A DNA stretch of 64,000 nucleotides, taken from assembly GCA_964569085.1 (NCBI GenBank), contig CAZMTA010000002.1, positions 124,001-188,000 on the forward strand. The letters are read 5' to 3'. The notes below the pieces were generated by a model, which did no database searches, was not told the origin of the DNA, and was given only the letters and a program-made list of their open reading frames with translations. This stretch comes from JAJCZZ01 sp964569085 (GTDB lineage Bacteria; Gemmatimonadota; Gemmatimonadetes; Longimicrobiales; Gaopeijiaceae). How positions within the stretch are numbered: the first letter of the stretch is position 1; each line of letters begins with the position of its first letter. This document shows positions 1 to 10,034 of this stretch, piece by piece. Both the position numbers and the translations under genes were made by a program.

Positions 1-728
1 CAGGAGTGGCCGCCGGGGCCCCGGAAGGTCACGCGGTAGCGCACCGAGCCGAGGCCGGCGTTGACGATGCGGTCCAGCCCGCCGCCGTCCACCTCGATCC
101 AGGCGTCGATGGGGTCGGCGCCGTCGCGGAAGAGGTGCTTCATCCCCCGGAGGTCGCCGAGGCCCTCCTCGCCCACCACGCCCACGAAGAGGACGTCGTC
201 CTCGGTCTCGACGCCGGCTTCCTCCATGGCGCGGAGGGCGGTCAGCACCACCACCAGGCCGCGGGTGTCGTCGCCGATGCCCGGGGCGTACAGCGTGTCG
301 CCGCGCATGCGGACCGTGACGTCGGTGCCCTCGGGGAAGACGGTGTCCAGGTGGCCGCCCAGAGCCACGACGCGCTCGCCGGTGGTGCCCCGCCGGAGCG
401 CCAGGACGTTGCCTTCCTCGTCGATCCAGACGCTGTCCGCGCCGGCCTCCCGGAGGAGCTCGGCGTAGCGCTCCGCCCGCTCGTCCTCCATGAAGGGGGG
501 CGCCGGGATCTCGGTCAGCTCCACCAGCCGCTCCATGGACCAGGGGTCGAGCCGCTCCACCCGCTGGAAGGCCTCGCGGATGCGCGGGTTGGCCATGAGG
601 GACTCCATCTCCCCCGTGTAGCGGGCCTCCGCGTCCTGGGCGGAGAGGCCGGGAGCGGTGGGGACGGCGAGGGCGAGGAGGAGAGCGGAACGGAGGAGGC
701 GTCGGGACGCCGGCAGCGAAAGACCCAT
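1..728 (-). CDS. Secreted M20-family metallopeptidase (partial, 3' end outside window)
   Basis: Reading the minus strand from an ATG at 728 gives about 242 residues that run off the left edge. The protein begins with a hydrophobic Sec signal peptide ending near Ser-Ala-Gln (residue ~30). It then shows M20 hallmarks: GGHLDTVFPEG with the first metal His and Asp, the bridging Asp in GIGDDTRGL, and the Glu pair in VGEEGLGDL. A Gly-Pro-Gly-Gly-His segment at the break should open the lid/dimerisation domain. M20 enzymes use two zinc ions to cleave peptides or amidated amino acids; the exact substrate cannot be read here. The gene is divergent from the M1 peptidase gene starting at 919, so the two exported peptidases share a ~190 bp upstream region. 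The missing C-terminus leaves the last metal ligand unverified. Confidence 0.9.
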   Translation of the reverse strand, partial: MGLSLPASRRLLRSALLLALAVPTAPGLSAQDAEARYTGEMESLMANPRIREAFQRVERLDPWSMERLVELTEIPAPPFMEDERAERYAELLREAGADSVWIDEEGNVLALRRGTTGERVVALGGHLDTVFPEGTDVTVRMRGDTLYAPGIGDDTRGLVVVLTALRAMEEAGVETEDDVLFVGVVGEEGLGDLRGMKHLFRDGADPIDAWIEVDGGGLDRIVNAGLGSVRYRVTFRGPGGHS

Positions 729-918
729 GGAGTGCGCGGGGCTGAGAGGGAACGGTGGATCGAAGAGACAAATGGGCCCGGGCGCGCCGCGGGGCAACGG
801 GGGGGCGGGGTGGCTCCCCGCAGCCCGGCCCCTTGGCTACCTTTCGACGACAGGGTCCCGGACGGTCCCTCCCCCGCTTCCCCGGGCCTGCGCTTCCACT
901 CGGCAGGAAAGGACCGCC

Positions 919-2880
919 ATGACGCAACGTTGCCGTTCCCTCGTCGTCACCCTCCTCCTGGCCGGCTTCGCCGCCGCGCCCTCCTCCGCCCAGCAGGCGG
1001 ATCCGGAGCCGCTCCCCCGGACGAACCAGGAGATCTTCGCGCCCCTGCGCCTTCCGGACCCCGACGCGGTACGCACCGCGCGCGGCACCCCGGGCCCGGA
1101 GTACTGGCAGCAGCGGGCCGACTACCGCATCGAGGTCGCCCTGGAGCCGGCCTCCCACCGGGTGACCGGCGCCGAGACCATCACCTACACGAACCACTCG
1201 CCCGACGCGCTCCCCTTCCTGTGGGTGCAGCTCGAGCAGAACCTCTTCCGGCCGGGGAGCCGGGGCGCCCTCCTCAACGCGGGGGACCGGGCCCGGTGGC
1301 GCGGGGCCTTCCCCGACGGGGGCTTCGAGCTGGGCCGGGTGGCCGTGGTCCAGGACGGCCGCCGCTACGAGCCCGCGATCCGGGTGGACGGCACCCGCAT
1401 GCGGGTGGACCTGGCCCGGCCCATGGATCCCCACGGCGATCGCCTGGAGCTGGAGATCGCCTGGACCTTCGTCGTGCCCGAGTACGGGGCAGACCGGATG
1501 GGGCGGCTGGAGACGGAGCGGGGCTGGGTGTACGAGCTGGCCCAGTGGTATCCCCGGATGTACGTCTACGACGACGTGAACGGCTGGAACCACCTCCCCT
1601 ACCTGGGGCAGGGCGAGTTCTACCTGGAGTACGGCGACTTCGAGGTGGAGATCGTGGCCCCCCGGGACGTGGTGGTGGTGGCCGGCGGGGAGCTCACCAA
1701 CCCCGACGAGGTCCTCACCGACGTCCAGCTCCAGCGGTGGCGCCGGGCGCACGCGTCGAGCGAGCCCGTCCCCATCGTGGCCCCCCACGAGGTCGGGACG
1801 CCCGCGAGCCGGCCCGAGGGCTACGGGCCCCTCACCTGGCGCTTCCGTCTGGAGAACGCCCGCGACTTCTCGTGGGCGGCGTCCCGGGCCTTCATCTGGG
1901 ACGCCGCGTCCTGGGAGGGGATCCTCCTCCAGTCGGCCTATCCCCACGAGGGGCTCGGCGACGCGGAGAATCCCGGGTGGGAGCGCTCCACCGAGTACCT
2001 GCTCCACACCATCCCCTTCTACTCGGAGCAGTGGCTCCGCTTCCCCTACCCCGTGGCGGTGAACGTGGCCGGCGTCGTGGGCGGCATGGAGTACCCGGGC
2101 ATCGTCTTCTGCAGCGTGCGGGCTCGCGGGCAGGGGCTCTTCGGGGTGACGGACCACGAGTTCGGCCACAACTGGTTCCCCATGGTGGTGGGGAGCGACG
2201 AGCGCCGGCACGCCTGGATGGACGAGGGCTTCAACACCTTCCTCAACCACTACAGCAACCGGGCGTACTACGGGCCCGACGCCGCCCGGACCGCCCGCAC
2301 GTCGGGAGGCTACGTGGCCCGGCGCATGCTGGAGCCGGTCGCGGACCAGCCCATCCTCACTCGCCCGGATCTCATCCGCGGGGAGGGCCTCGGCTTCCTG
2401 GCGTATCGGAAGCCGGGCTTCGGCCTGATCCTCCTCCGGGAGGTCGTCCTGGGGCCGGAGCGCTTCGACGCCGCCTTCCGCGCGTACGTGGACGCCTGGG
2501 CCTTCAAGCACCCCCAGCCCTCGGACTTCTACCGGATGATGGAGGACGGGGCCGGCGAGGACCTGGCCTGGTTCTGGCGCGGCTGGATCGAGTCCACCGA
2601 GGTGCTGGACCAGTCGGTCTCCGGCGTCGAGGAGAGGGCCGACGGCGTCGTGGTGCACCTCCACAACGACGCCGGGCTCGTCATGCCCGTCCTGGTGGAG
2701 GTGGAGCTGGCCGACGGCCGGACCCTCCGGCGTCACCTCCCGGTGGAGGTCTGGATCCGGGGGGACGACTACGAGCTCTGGCTGGAGCCCGGCACCGAGG
2801 TGGTGGGCGTGACGCTGGACCCCGACGGGTCGCTTCCCGACGTGGACCGCTCCGACAACGCCTGGAAGCGGGCGAGCTGA
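919..2880 (+). CDS. Secreted M1-family zinc metallopeptidase
   Basis: A 653-residue protein with an N-terminal signal peptide (first ~25 residues, ending in Ser-Ala-Gln). The zinc site is complete: HEFGH at residues 413-417 with the third ligand Glu436 in DEGFN. Upstream, GGMEYPG corresponds to the GxMEN exopeptidase loop of M1 enzymes, with Tyr in place of Asn. The N-terminal half is a beta-rich M1-type domain. The start is the ATG at 919, preceded by AGGAAAGGA at 905-913. The reading frame is open further upstream, to 658, but that would overlap the divergent M20 gene and bury the signal peptide. The protein is probably periplasmic and acts as an aminopeptidase on oligopeptides. A GC-rich hairpin follows the stop. 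Confidence 0.93.
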   Translation: MTQRCRSLVVTLLLAGFAAAPSSAQQADPEPLPRTNQEIFAPLRLPDPDAVRTARGTPGPEYWQQRADYRIEVALEPASHRVTGAETITYTNHSPDALPFLWVQLEQNLFRPGSRGALLNAGDRARWRGAFPDGGFELGRVAVVQDGRRYEPAIRVDGTRMRVDLARPMDPHGDRLELEIAWTFVVPEYGADRMGRLETERGWVYELAQWYPRMYVYDDVNGWNHLPYLGQGEFYLEYGDFEVEIVAPRDVVVVAGGELTNPDEVLTDVQLQRWRRAHASSEPVPIVAPHEVGTPASRPEGYGPLTWRFRLENARDFSWAASRAFIWDAASWEGILLQSAYPHEGLGDAENPGWERSTEYLLHTIPFYSEQWLRFPYPVAVNVAGVVGGMEYPGIVFCSVRARGQGLFGVTDHEFGHNWFPMVVGSDERRHAWMDEGFNTFLNHYSNRAYYGPDAARTARTSGGYVARRMLEPVADQPILTRPDLIRGEGLGFLAYRKPGFGLILLREVVLGPERFDAAFRAYVDAWAFKHPQPSDFYRMMEDGAGEDLAWFWRGWIESTEVLDQSVSGVEERADGVVVHLHNDAGLVMPVLVEVELADGRTLRRHLPVEVWIRGDDYELWLEPGTEVVGVTLDPDGSLPDVDRSDNAWKRAS

Positions 2881-2887
2881 CCGACGC

Positions 2888-2922
2888 GGCGCGCCCGCCG
2901 CTCCGTCAGCGGAGGGCGCGCC
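2888..2922. terminator. GC-rich hairpin between convergent genes, probable bidirectional terminator
   Basis: Fifteen-base arms at 2888-2902 and 2908-2922 pair with a single mismatch around the five-base loop CCGTC. The hairpin lies between the end of the M1 peptidase gene (2880) and the end of the minus-strand gene (2906). The right arm includes that gene's stop codon and last codons. There is no T tract, so Rho-independent function is inferred only from position and stem stability. Confidence 0.55.
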
Positions 2923-3439
2923 GGATCCCCAGGGAGAAGTCGGCCACGGTGCCGACCCAGGGGTCGACGGCGCGGAGGCGGATCTCCGGCCGGACCGCCC
3001 AGGCTCCGCCCAGCCCCAGGTTCGCGCCCAGGGCGGCCCAGAGGGTCGGGTCGTCGCCGGACCGGTCCTCCATGCCGATGGCCCACCCCGCCCCGACGCC
3101 CAGGTCCAGGGGGCCGGCCAGGCCCACGCGCACGCCGCCCTCGGGGAGGAGGAGGTCCACCGCGCCCTGGCCCTTCTGCCCGTCCTGGAACCACCCCACC
3201 CCGACCTCGAACGACACCGGGCCGAAGGACCGGGGGTGGGCGAAGGCGCGGTCGTAGCGGAGGGCGACGGTCGTCCCCGTGCCGGTCCCGGATAGGTCCC
3301 ACGACGCGGGGCCGGCGGAGAGGGTCAGGCCCCCCTGGGCGGCGACGGCGCCGGGAAGGGCGAGGAGGGCCAGCGCGCCCAGGAGACGGGCGAGGGCGGT
3401 GGGGACGGAGCGGGGGAGACGGCCTCGGATGGGGGACAC
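2906..3439 (-). CDS. Small exported protein, probable outer-membrane beta-barrel-like
   Basis: 177 residues starting at GTG 3439. A positively charged N-terminus and a hydrophobic stretch (residues ~15-34) end in Val-Ala-Ala-Gln, a likely signal peptidase site. The mature part is rich in alternating Gly/hydrophobic/polar residues, such as VSFEVGVGW and GVRVGLAG. That fits amphipathic beta strands of an outer-membrane barrel or a secreted beta protein. I do not recognise a family. The gene converges with the M1 peptidase gene and diverges from typA. Function unknown. Confidence 0.7.
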   Translation of the reverse strand: MSPIRGRLPRSVPTALARLLGALALLALPGAVAAQGGLTLSAGPASWDLSGTGTGTTVALRYDRAFAHPRSFGPVSFEVGVGWFQDGQKGQGAVDLLLPEGGVRVGLAGPLDLGVGAGWAIGMEDRSGDDPTLWAALGANLGLGGAWAVRPEIRLRAVDPWVGTVADFSLGIRRALR

Positions 3440-3657
3440 GGGGGTGCCGGGAAGGACGTGGCCGGCGGCCGGGAGTCGGCGGCCGGGGAACCGCGGACGG
3501 GCATGCCGCTCGAGGAGCGGGCTCCACGTCCGGATCTGATACAGCCGAGCGCTCTCCGGGGATCCAGGCGTGGGCGGGGGTCGAACGACTCCCGATTCTT
3601 GTTATCTTGAATGGCTACCCTTCGATCGCCTCGATCCGCCCTCCGGGCGCTTTTCAT

Positions 3658-5505
<1,848 letters not shown>

Positions 5506-5532
5506 CGCGGCCGGACCCCGACCGGCGGAGCC

Positions 5533-6255
5533 TCAGGCCTCCGAGGGATCCAGCATGCTGGCGGCGCAGGAAGGGCAGATGCCGTGGCTCACCCGGGCGT
5601 CGGTGTGGGTCTCCACGTACCGCTCCAGGTCGTTCCAGTAGCCCGCGTCGTCGCGGATCCTGCGGCACCACGAGCAGACCGGGATCAGGCCGCGGAGGGT
5701 GCGGATCCGTTCCTGGGCCCGCGCGAGGGCGCCCACGGCCCGTCGCAGCTCGATCTCCGTGATGCATCCCGCGGCGAGGTCGGACAGGATCTCCAGCTCG
5801 TCGCTCGTCCAGTCCCGGGGCTCGTGGTCGATGACGCAGAAGCTGCCCAGCACGTGCCCTTCGGCGGTCCGCAGGGGGACTCCGGCGTAGGCCTGCACCC
5901 GGAGGTCCTCGATGGCGCGGTTCCCGCTCACCCGGGGATCCGAGGGCGCGTCGGCCACCACGAGGTTCTCCCCCGAGGTCACCACGTGCTGGCAGAACGA
6001 GTGGCTGAGCGGGGTCTCCCGTCGGGAGGCCACCGGCTCGCCCAGGCCCAGCTGGGAAGCGAAGAACTGGCGGTGGTCGTCCACCAGGGACACCAGGCTC
6101 ACCGGGGCGTCCAGGACGCGCGACGCGAGCCGGGTCAGCCGGTCCAGCGCGGGCTGCGGGTCCTCGTCGAGGAGGCCCGTCTCCGCGAGGGCGCGGAGCC
6201 GCTCGGCGTCGTCCAGCGCCTGGCCGAGGGGGGCGTCGCCGGGAGGGTCGGTCAT
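5533..6255 (-). CDS. GAF-domain sensor protein with C-terminal four-cysteine motif
   Basis: 240 residues from an ATG at 6255; an in-frame ATG at 6375 would intrude into the divergent thioredoxin-like gene. Residues ~20-165 form a GAF domain, with the conserved pattern around HSFCQHVV and the GVPL...GSFCVID core. The last ~50 residues hold Cys194-x2-Cys197 and, after a Tyr-Trp-rich spacer, HGICPSC with Cys227 and Cys230. This tail is shared with many GAF/PAS sensors and response regulators and resembles a zinc- or redox-active ribbon; that role is inferred. There is no output domain, so it probably signals through protein contact. It converges with typA with only 27 bp between the stops. Confidence 0.85.
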   Translation of the reverse strand: MTDPPGDAPLGQALDDAERLRALAETGLLDEDPQPALDRLTRLASRVLDAPVSLVSLVDDHRQFFASQLGLGEPVASRRETPLSHSFCQHVVTSGENLVVADAPSDPRVSGNRAIEDLRVQAYAGVPLRTAEGHVLGSFCVIDHEPRDWTSDELEILSDLAAGCITEIELRRAVGALARAQERIRTLRGLIPVCSWCRRIRDDAGYWNDLERYVETHTDARVSHGICPSCAASMLDPSEA

Positions 6256-6347
6256 GGCGTTCTCGAGCACGGGAAGGGAAGGGAACCATCCCCGGGGGGA
6301 ACGGGTTTGGACACCCCCGACCCCCCGTCGTTCCCCCCGTCGAGACC

Positions 6348-6878
6348 ATGGATCAGACCCGCTTCGAAGCCGCACCCGACTTCCCGGCCTACCTGGAGCT
6401 CGTGGAGAAGAACGCCGAGCTCTGGCGGGACGTGTACGAGCGCGTCCGTCTGCCCGGGGACCTGGTGGAGCGCGCCCGGGAGCTGGGCGTGGACTGGCGC
6501 CTGGCCGCCCTCTCCGAGGACTGGTGCGGGGACGCGGTGAACACGCTCCCCGTGGTGGCCCGCCTCGCGGAAGCCGCGGGGTGGGACTTCCGCGTCTTCT
6601 CCCGGGACGCGAACCCCGACCTCATGGACGCCCACCTGACCCGGGGGACCAGCCGCTCCATCCCCGTCGTGATCGTCTACGACGCCGACTTCCGGGAGGT
6701 CGGCTGGTGGGGCCCCCGCCCGGGCGAGATCCAGGCCTGGGTGCTGGACGAGGGCCTCACCATGCCGTCCGCGGAGCGGTACCGGGAGATCCGTCGCTGG
6801 TACGCCCGGGACCGGGGCCGGACCACCCTCGAGGAGGTCCTGGACGTCTTCGCCCTGGCGGGGTCGGAGCGCTCCTGA
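6348..6878 (+). CDS. Thioredoxin-fold family protein
   Basis: 176 cytoplasmic residues. The motif EDWCGDAVNTLP at about residues 65-76 sits where thioredoxins have WCGPC. The second active-site cysteine is replaced, leaving one Cys in WCGD. A cis-proline region follows (RSIPVVIVYD, ~residues 105-115). This matches the small thioredoxin-like family often annotated Thioredoxin_9, whose members lack a redox dithiol. The function is unknown; with one cysteine, classical disulfide reduction is unlikely. The start ATG at 6348 leaves about 90 bp to the divergent GAF gene. Confidence 0.85.
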   Translation: MDQTRFEAAPDFPAYLELVEKNAELWRDVYERVRLPGDLVERARELGVDWRLAALSEDWCGDAVNTLPVVARLAEAAGWDFRVFSRDANPDLMDAHLTRGTSRSIPVVIVYDADFREVGWWGPRPGEIQAWVLDEGLTMPSAERYREIRRWYARDRGRTTLEEVLDVFALAGSERS

Positions 6879-6882
6879 GGGC

Positions 6883-7716
6883 TCAGCCGTCCACGCAGAC
6901 GGCCCACGCCTCCACCCGGGACAGCCCGTCCCGGATGTAGACCGCGCCGACGGTCCACCCCCGTCCGTCGAAGGTGGGGGCGCTCGAGCGTACCTCGTAG
7001 TTCATCGTCCCCTGCTCCCAGCCGCCCCCCACGGCGCGCTTTCCGGACGGGCAGGTGGCCGTGACGAACACCGGGGCGCCCCCTACGTCCGAGGCCTGGA
7101 AGCGACGTTCCTGGGAGACGAGCTGGTAGCCCGAGACCCCGCCGCCGGAGGAGGGCGGGGGCGGTGACCGCGGCGCCCAGCGCGCGCCGTCCCAGGTCAG
7201 CGTCTGGCCCACCAGGGGCGCGTCCTGCGCCACGGGGCGGCCCCGGAGCCCGGCCACCAGCGGAGCGGGGTAGCTGCCCGTGAGGTCGCCGCCGGCCGGC
7301 CCCTCGGGTGTGCCGTCGTCCGGGGGCGGGGGCGCCGGCGTCCAGCTCGACCCGTCCCAGGTGAGCGTCTCGCCGATCTCCGGCGCGGCCCCCGAGAGCG
7401 GCTGGCCCGTCAGCGCCACCACCGACGGATCGGGATAGGTCCCGGCCAGGTCGCCACCGGCGGGGCCGGTGGGCTCGGTCGGTCCGGTGGCGCCGCTCCC
7501 GTCGGTCCACGAGAAGGGCACGTGGCGCGGGCTCCGGCACTCGTCCGGAAGGCCCTCGCCGCCCACCAGGTAGACCACCCCGGTGCCCGGCACGTAGCAG
7601 GCGTGGAAGACGGTGGGGGCGTCCTGGGCGGTGAGGCCCGGCGGGAGGAGGAGAAGCGGGGCCGCCAGGGCCCAGGCGACGACGGGGGTGCGGGCAGGGA
7701 GCGTCGAGCGTCTCAT
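6883..7716 (-). CDS. Secreted repeat protein with tail-fibre-like GGDLxGxYPxP repeats
   Basis: 277 residues from ATG 7716 with a clear signal peptide (hydrophobic segment to Thr-Ala-Gln at ~32). The N-terminal mature part contains a Cys pair (FHACYVPGTG and DECRSPRH). Then come two tandem units of about 50 residues, each starting GPAGGDL and containing G-x-YP-x-P, followed by an ETLTWDG/QTLTWDG segment with a proline-rich end. Similar GD-x-x-G-x-YP-x-P repeats occur in phage tail fibres and collagen-like surface proteins. The C-terminal ~90 residues (SGYQLVSQERRF to the end) contain CPSGKRAVGGGW and look like a separate beta domain with two cysteines. It is probably surface-exposed. It converges with the thioredoxin-like gene with four bases between. 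Confidence 0.75.
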   Translation of the reverse strand: MRRSTLPARTPVVAWALAAPLLLLPPGLTAQDAPTVFHACYVPGTGVVYLVGGEGLPDECRSPRHVPFSWTDGSGATGPTEPTGPAGGDLAGTYPDPSVVALTGQPLSGAAPEIGETLTWDGSSWTPAPPPPDDGTPEGPAGGDLTGSYPAPLVAGLRGRPVAQDAPLVGQTLTWDGARWAPRSPPPPSSGGGVSGYQLVSQERRFQASDVGGAPVFVTATCPSGKRAVGGGWEQGTMNYEVRSSAPTFDGRGWTVGAVYIRDGLSRVEAWAVCVDG

Positions 7717-8069
7717 GCGGGGTCTCGGGGTGCCGGGGAAACGGGCCCCCGCCCCGGAGCGCGACACGAGCCGCCGGCGGCGAGGGGTCTCGTCGCTGGC
7801 GGCTCGGCGGACACGGCGCGGGCGCGCCAGAGTCCCGTGGCTCTGCGTCGCCGCCTTTCGGCGGGTTTGCTCTGAGCAGCGTCGTGGCGGGCGCGGGCCC
7901 GCCTCTCTCTTCGGTACGACCCTCCGCCCGGGCGGGTCAAGGATTTTTCCCGGGGCGCCCCATGTCGGCTCGGGCCGGGCCCCGGGGCGCCCCGGGCTTT
8001 CCCCTCGCGCCCGCGCCGTGGAGATTCCCGGAGAGCCCGCCCCCTCCCACGACCCCCGCGTGGCGCCCC
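7717..8069. other. 353 bp gene-free divergent region
   Basis: This separates the secreted repeat protein gene (minus) from the spermidine-synthase-like gene (plus). It contains a short dyad at 7868-7878 (TGCTC-N-GAGCA) and a compact hairpin at 7886-7903 described separately. I could not identify a convincing -35/-10 pair. The downstream reading frame is open back to 7884, so part of this region could code if an earlier start is used. Confidence 0.5.
7886..7903 (+). terminator. Perfect 7-bp hairpin with GCGG loop followed by a pyrimidine run
   Basis: Arms GGCGGGC (7886-7892) and GCCCGCC (7897-7903) pair perfectly around a four-base loop and are followed by TCTCTCTT. On the plus strand this resembles an intrinsic terminator or an attenuator in the leader of the gene at 8070. 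No other gene ends here on the plus strand, so attenuation is possible. Inference from structure only. Confidence 0.35.
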
Positions 8070-9632
8070 ATGACCGATGTCCCTCCTTCCGCCTCCGCCG
8101 CGCCCGTCCCCGACGCACCGGAGGACGGCGCCCCTCCGGCTCCGGCGCCGGGACGTCCCCACGGGGCCCGCCGGGCCGGCCTCTTCTTCCTGGCCTTCGC
8201 GTCGGGGTTCGCGGTCCTCACCATCGAGATCGCCGGGGCCCGGCTCATCGCGCCGGTCTACGGCCTCTCCGCCGTGCCGTGGACGGCGGTGATCGGCGTC
8301 ATCCTGGCGGCGCTGGCCGTGGGGAGCCACGTGGGTGGGCGGCTGGCCGACGGCGACCGCGTGCCCCTCTCCACCGTGCTCGTGGTGGCCGGGCTGGCGG
8401 CGGCGCTCCCCCTCCTGGGCGGCGGGATCCCGTGGGCGGCCCGCCAGAGCATGGGGTTCATCGGCGGCGCCGTGGTGAGCGCGCTGGTCCTCTTCGCGCC
8501 GGCGGTGCTCTGTCTGGGCGCGGTGGTGCCCTACCTGGTCCGCGCCGACACCGAGAGCCTGGGCAGCGTCGGCCGCCGCGCCGGCGACGTGAGCGCGGCC
8601 ACCACCGCCGGCTCCATCGCCGGCTCCTTCGTGACGGGCTTCGTGCTCCTGCCCGCCTTTCCGCTCCCGGTGCTCCTGGGCCTCACCGCCGCGTCCCTCT
8701 TCGCGCTGGCGGCGCTGAGCGGGTGGATCCTCCGTCGCGGGGTCCCGGTGGAGGTCGCGGGGCTGGGCGCCGTGGCCGTGGCGGCGCTGGGCTTCACCGC
8801 CGCGGGGGACGCCCCGGAGGTCCTCTTCCGCACCCAGACGCTCCACGCCTCGGTCCAGGTCCTGGAGACCGAGTGGGCGGACGGCCGCCGGGTGCGGGAG
8901 CTGGTCCAGAACGGCGGCTCCTCCTCCGCCGAGTACGTCGACACGGGCGATCCGGCCCACCGCTACGTGGACGCCAGCGGGTTCCTGGCCGAGCCGGTCA
9001 TCGACCGGATGGACCGGATGCTGGTCCTGGGCGGGGCGGCCCTCTCCCTCCCGGTGGCGTTCAGCCGGTGGCGCCCCGGCCTGGAGGTCGACGTGGTGGA
9101 GATCGATCCGGTGGTGACCGAGCTGGCCCGGGAGTACTTCGCCTACGGCGAGGGCGCGTACCCGGGCATCGAGGTCGTCCACGAGGACGCGCGGGTCTTC
9201 CTGCGGGGCTCAGACGAGCGGTGGGACCTGATCTACCTCGACGTCTTCGACCACTTCCTCACCGTGCCGTGGACCATGGTCACGGTGGAGGCCCTCTCGG
9301 CCATGGAGGCGCACCTGGCGCCCCGGGGCCTCGTCATGGCCAACGTCCTCACGCCGGTGGGCGGACCCGGGGTGGGCTTCCTCCAGCGCCTCCAGGTGAC
9401 GGCGCGCCGGGTCTTCGGAGCCGTGCGCCTCTACCCCACCGACACCTCCCTCTCCCCCCTGGCCGTGCAGAACGTGATCCTCGTGGCGGGGCGCGAGGAG
9501 GCCGATCTGCCCGAGATCGACGCCCCCGTGCTCGACCTCGACGACGGCGGGGTCCCCGCGCTCACCGACGACTTCGCGCCGGTGGAGTACCTCCAGGGCA
9601 AGGTCTTCTGGGAGGGCGTGCGATGGCGTTGA
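8070..9632 (+). CDS. Membrane-anchored spermidine-synthase-like aminopropyl/methyltransferase-fold protein
   Basis: 520 residues from ATG 8070. Residues ~30-245 hold six to seven hydrophobic helices. The C-terminal ~260 residues form a spermidine-synthase-type Rossmann domain, with VVEIDPVV (nucleotide-binding acidic loop), HEDARVFL and DLIYLDVFDH with the catalytic-type Asp residues. Fused membrane/spermidine-synthase proteins are widespread, but most have no proven polyamine activity. An early start at 7884 is possible but would add a proline-rich unconserved leader. The last codons overlap the next gene by 10 bp, implying coupled translation with the cupin. Confidence 0.85.
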   Translation: MTDVPPSASAAPVPDAPEDGAPPAPAPGRPHGARRAGLFFLAFASGFAVLTIEIAGARLIAPVYGLSAVPWTAVIGVILAALAVGSHVGGRLADGDRVPLSTVLVVAGLAAALPLLGGGIPWAARQSMGFIGGAVVSALVLFAPAVLCLGAVVPYLVRADTESLGSVGRRAGDVSAATTAGSIAGSFVTGFVLLPAFPLPVLLGLTAASLFALAALSGWILRRGVPVEVAGLGAVAVAALGFTAAGDAPEVLFRTQTLHASVQVLETEWADGRRVRELVQNGGSSSAEYVDTGDPAHRYVDASGFLAEPVIDRMDRMLVLGGAALSLPVAFSRWRPGLEVDVVEIDPVVTELAREYFAYGEGAYPGIEVVHEDARVFLRGSDERWDLIYLDVFDHFLTVPWTMVTVEALSAMEAHLAPRGLVMANVLTPVGGPGVGFLQRLQVTARRVFGAVRLYPTDTSLSPLAVQNVILVAGREEADLPEIDAPVLDLDDGGVPALTDDFAPVEYLQGKVFWEGVRWR

Positions 9633-9994
9633 AGCCCGTCCGCCTGGAGGACGCGGCGGCCGCCCTGGAGGAGCTGTGGTCGCCACGGGTGGTGGCCCGG
9701 GTGAACGACCACCTGGTCAAGGTGGCCCGGGTCCGGGGCGAGTTCGTCTGGCACGCCCACGACGACCAGGACGAGCTCTTCCTGGTGCTCCGGGGGCGGC
9801 TGCGGATCCCCATGGAGGACGGCGCCGAGGTGGTCCTCGGCCCCGGCGAGCTCTTTGTGGTTCCCCGGGGCGTCCGGCATAATCCGGTGGCCGAGGAGGA
9901 GTGCCTCCTGGCCCTGGTGGAGCCGGCCTCGACGCGTCACACCGGAGAGGTCGTCACCCAGCGGACCCGCACCCTGGACGAGCAGATGGGGTGA
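9623..9994 (+). CDS. Small cupin-domain protein
   Basis: 123 residues, a single cupin barrel. The metal-binding first motif is visible as WHAHDDQDELFLVL, and the second as VVPRGVRHNP with the last His ligand. It overlaps the spermidine-synthase-like gene by 10 bp in another frame, so it is almost certainly co-translated. Substrate unknown; small cupins of this kind are isomerases, dioxygenases or sugar/amine binders. Confidence 0.88.
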   Translation: MALKPVRLEDAAAALEELWSPRVVARVNDHLVKVARVRGEFVWHAHDDQDELFLVLRGRLRIPMEDGAEVVLGPGELFVVPRGVRHNPVAEEECLLALVEPASTRHTGEVVTQRTRTLDEQMG

Positions 9995-10034
9995 GGTCCG
10001 GCGCGTCCCTTTCCGCCCTCCCACCCCACGAGCC

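Noticed and set aside
658..918. Upstream extension of the M1 peptidase frame
   Set aside because: It would overlap the divergent M20 gene and hide a clear signal peptide that begins at 919 with a good ribosome binding site.
6..3257. Very long open frame on the plus strand with Arg/Pro/Gly-rich product
   Set aside because: It is antisense to the M20 gene and out of frame with the M1 gene. Composition is that of a GC shadow, with no domain pattern. The same holds for the long frames at 19052-24037, 27263-30304, 50566-54903 and 60276-63794.
3580..3608. Possible typA promoter (TCGAAC and TATCTT)
   Set aside because: The -35 match is too poor to call.
5510..5526. GCCGG/CCGGC stem between typA and the GAF gene
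   Set aside because: Only 5 bp, expected by chance at this GC content.
6883..7716. Prophage remnant suggested by tail-fibre-like repeats
   Set aside because: No other phage genes, integrase or attachment-site duplication nearby, and the protein has a Sec signal.
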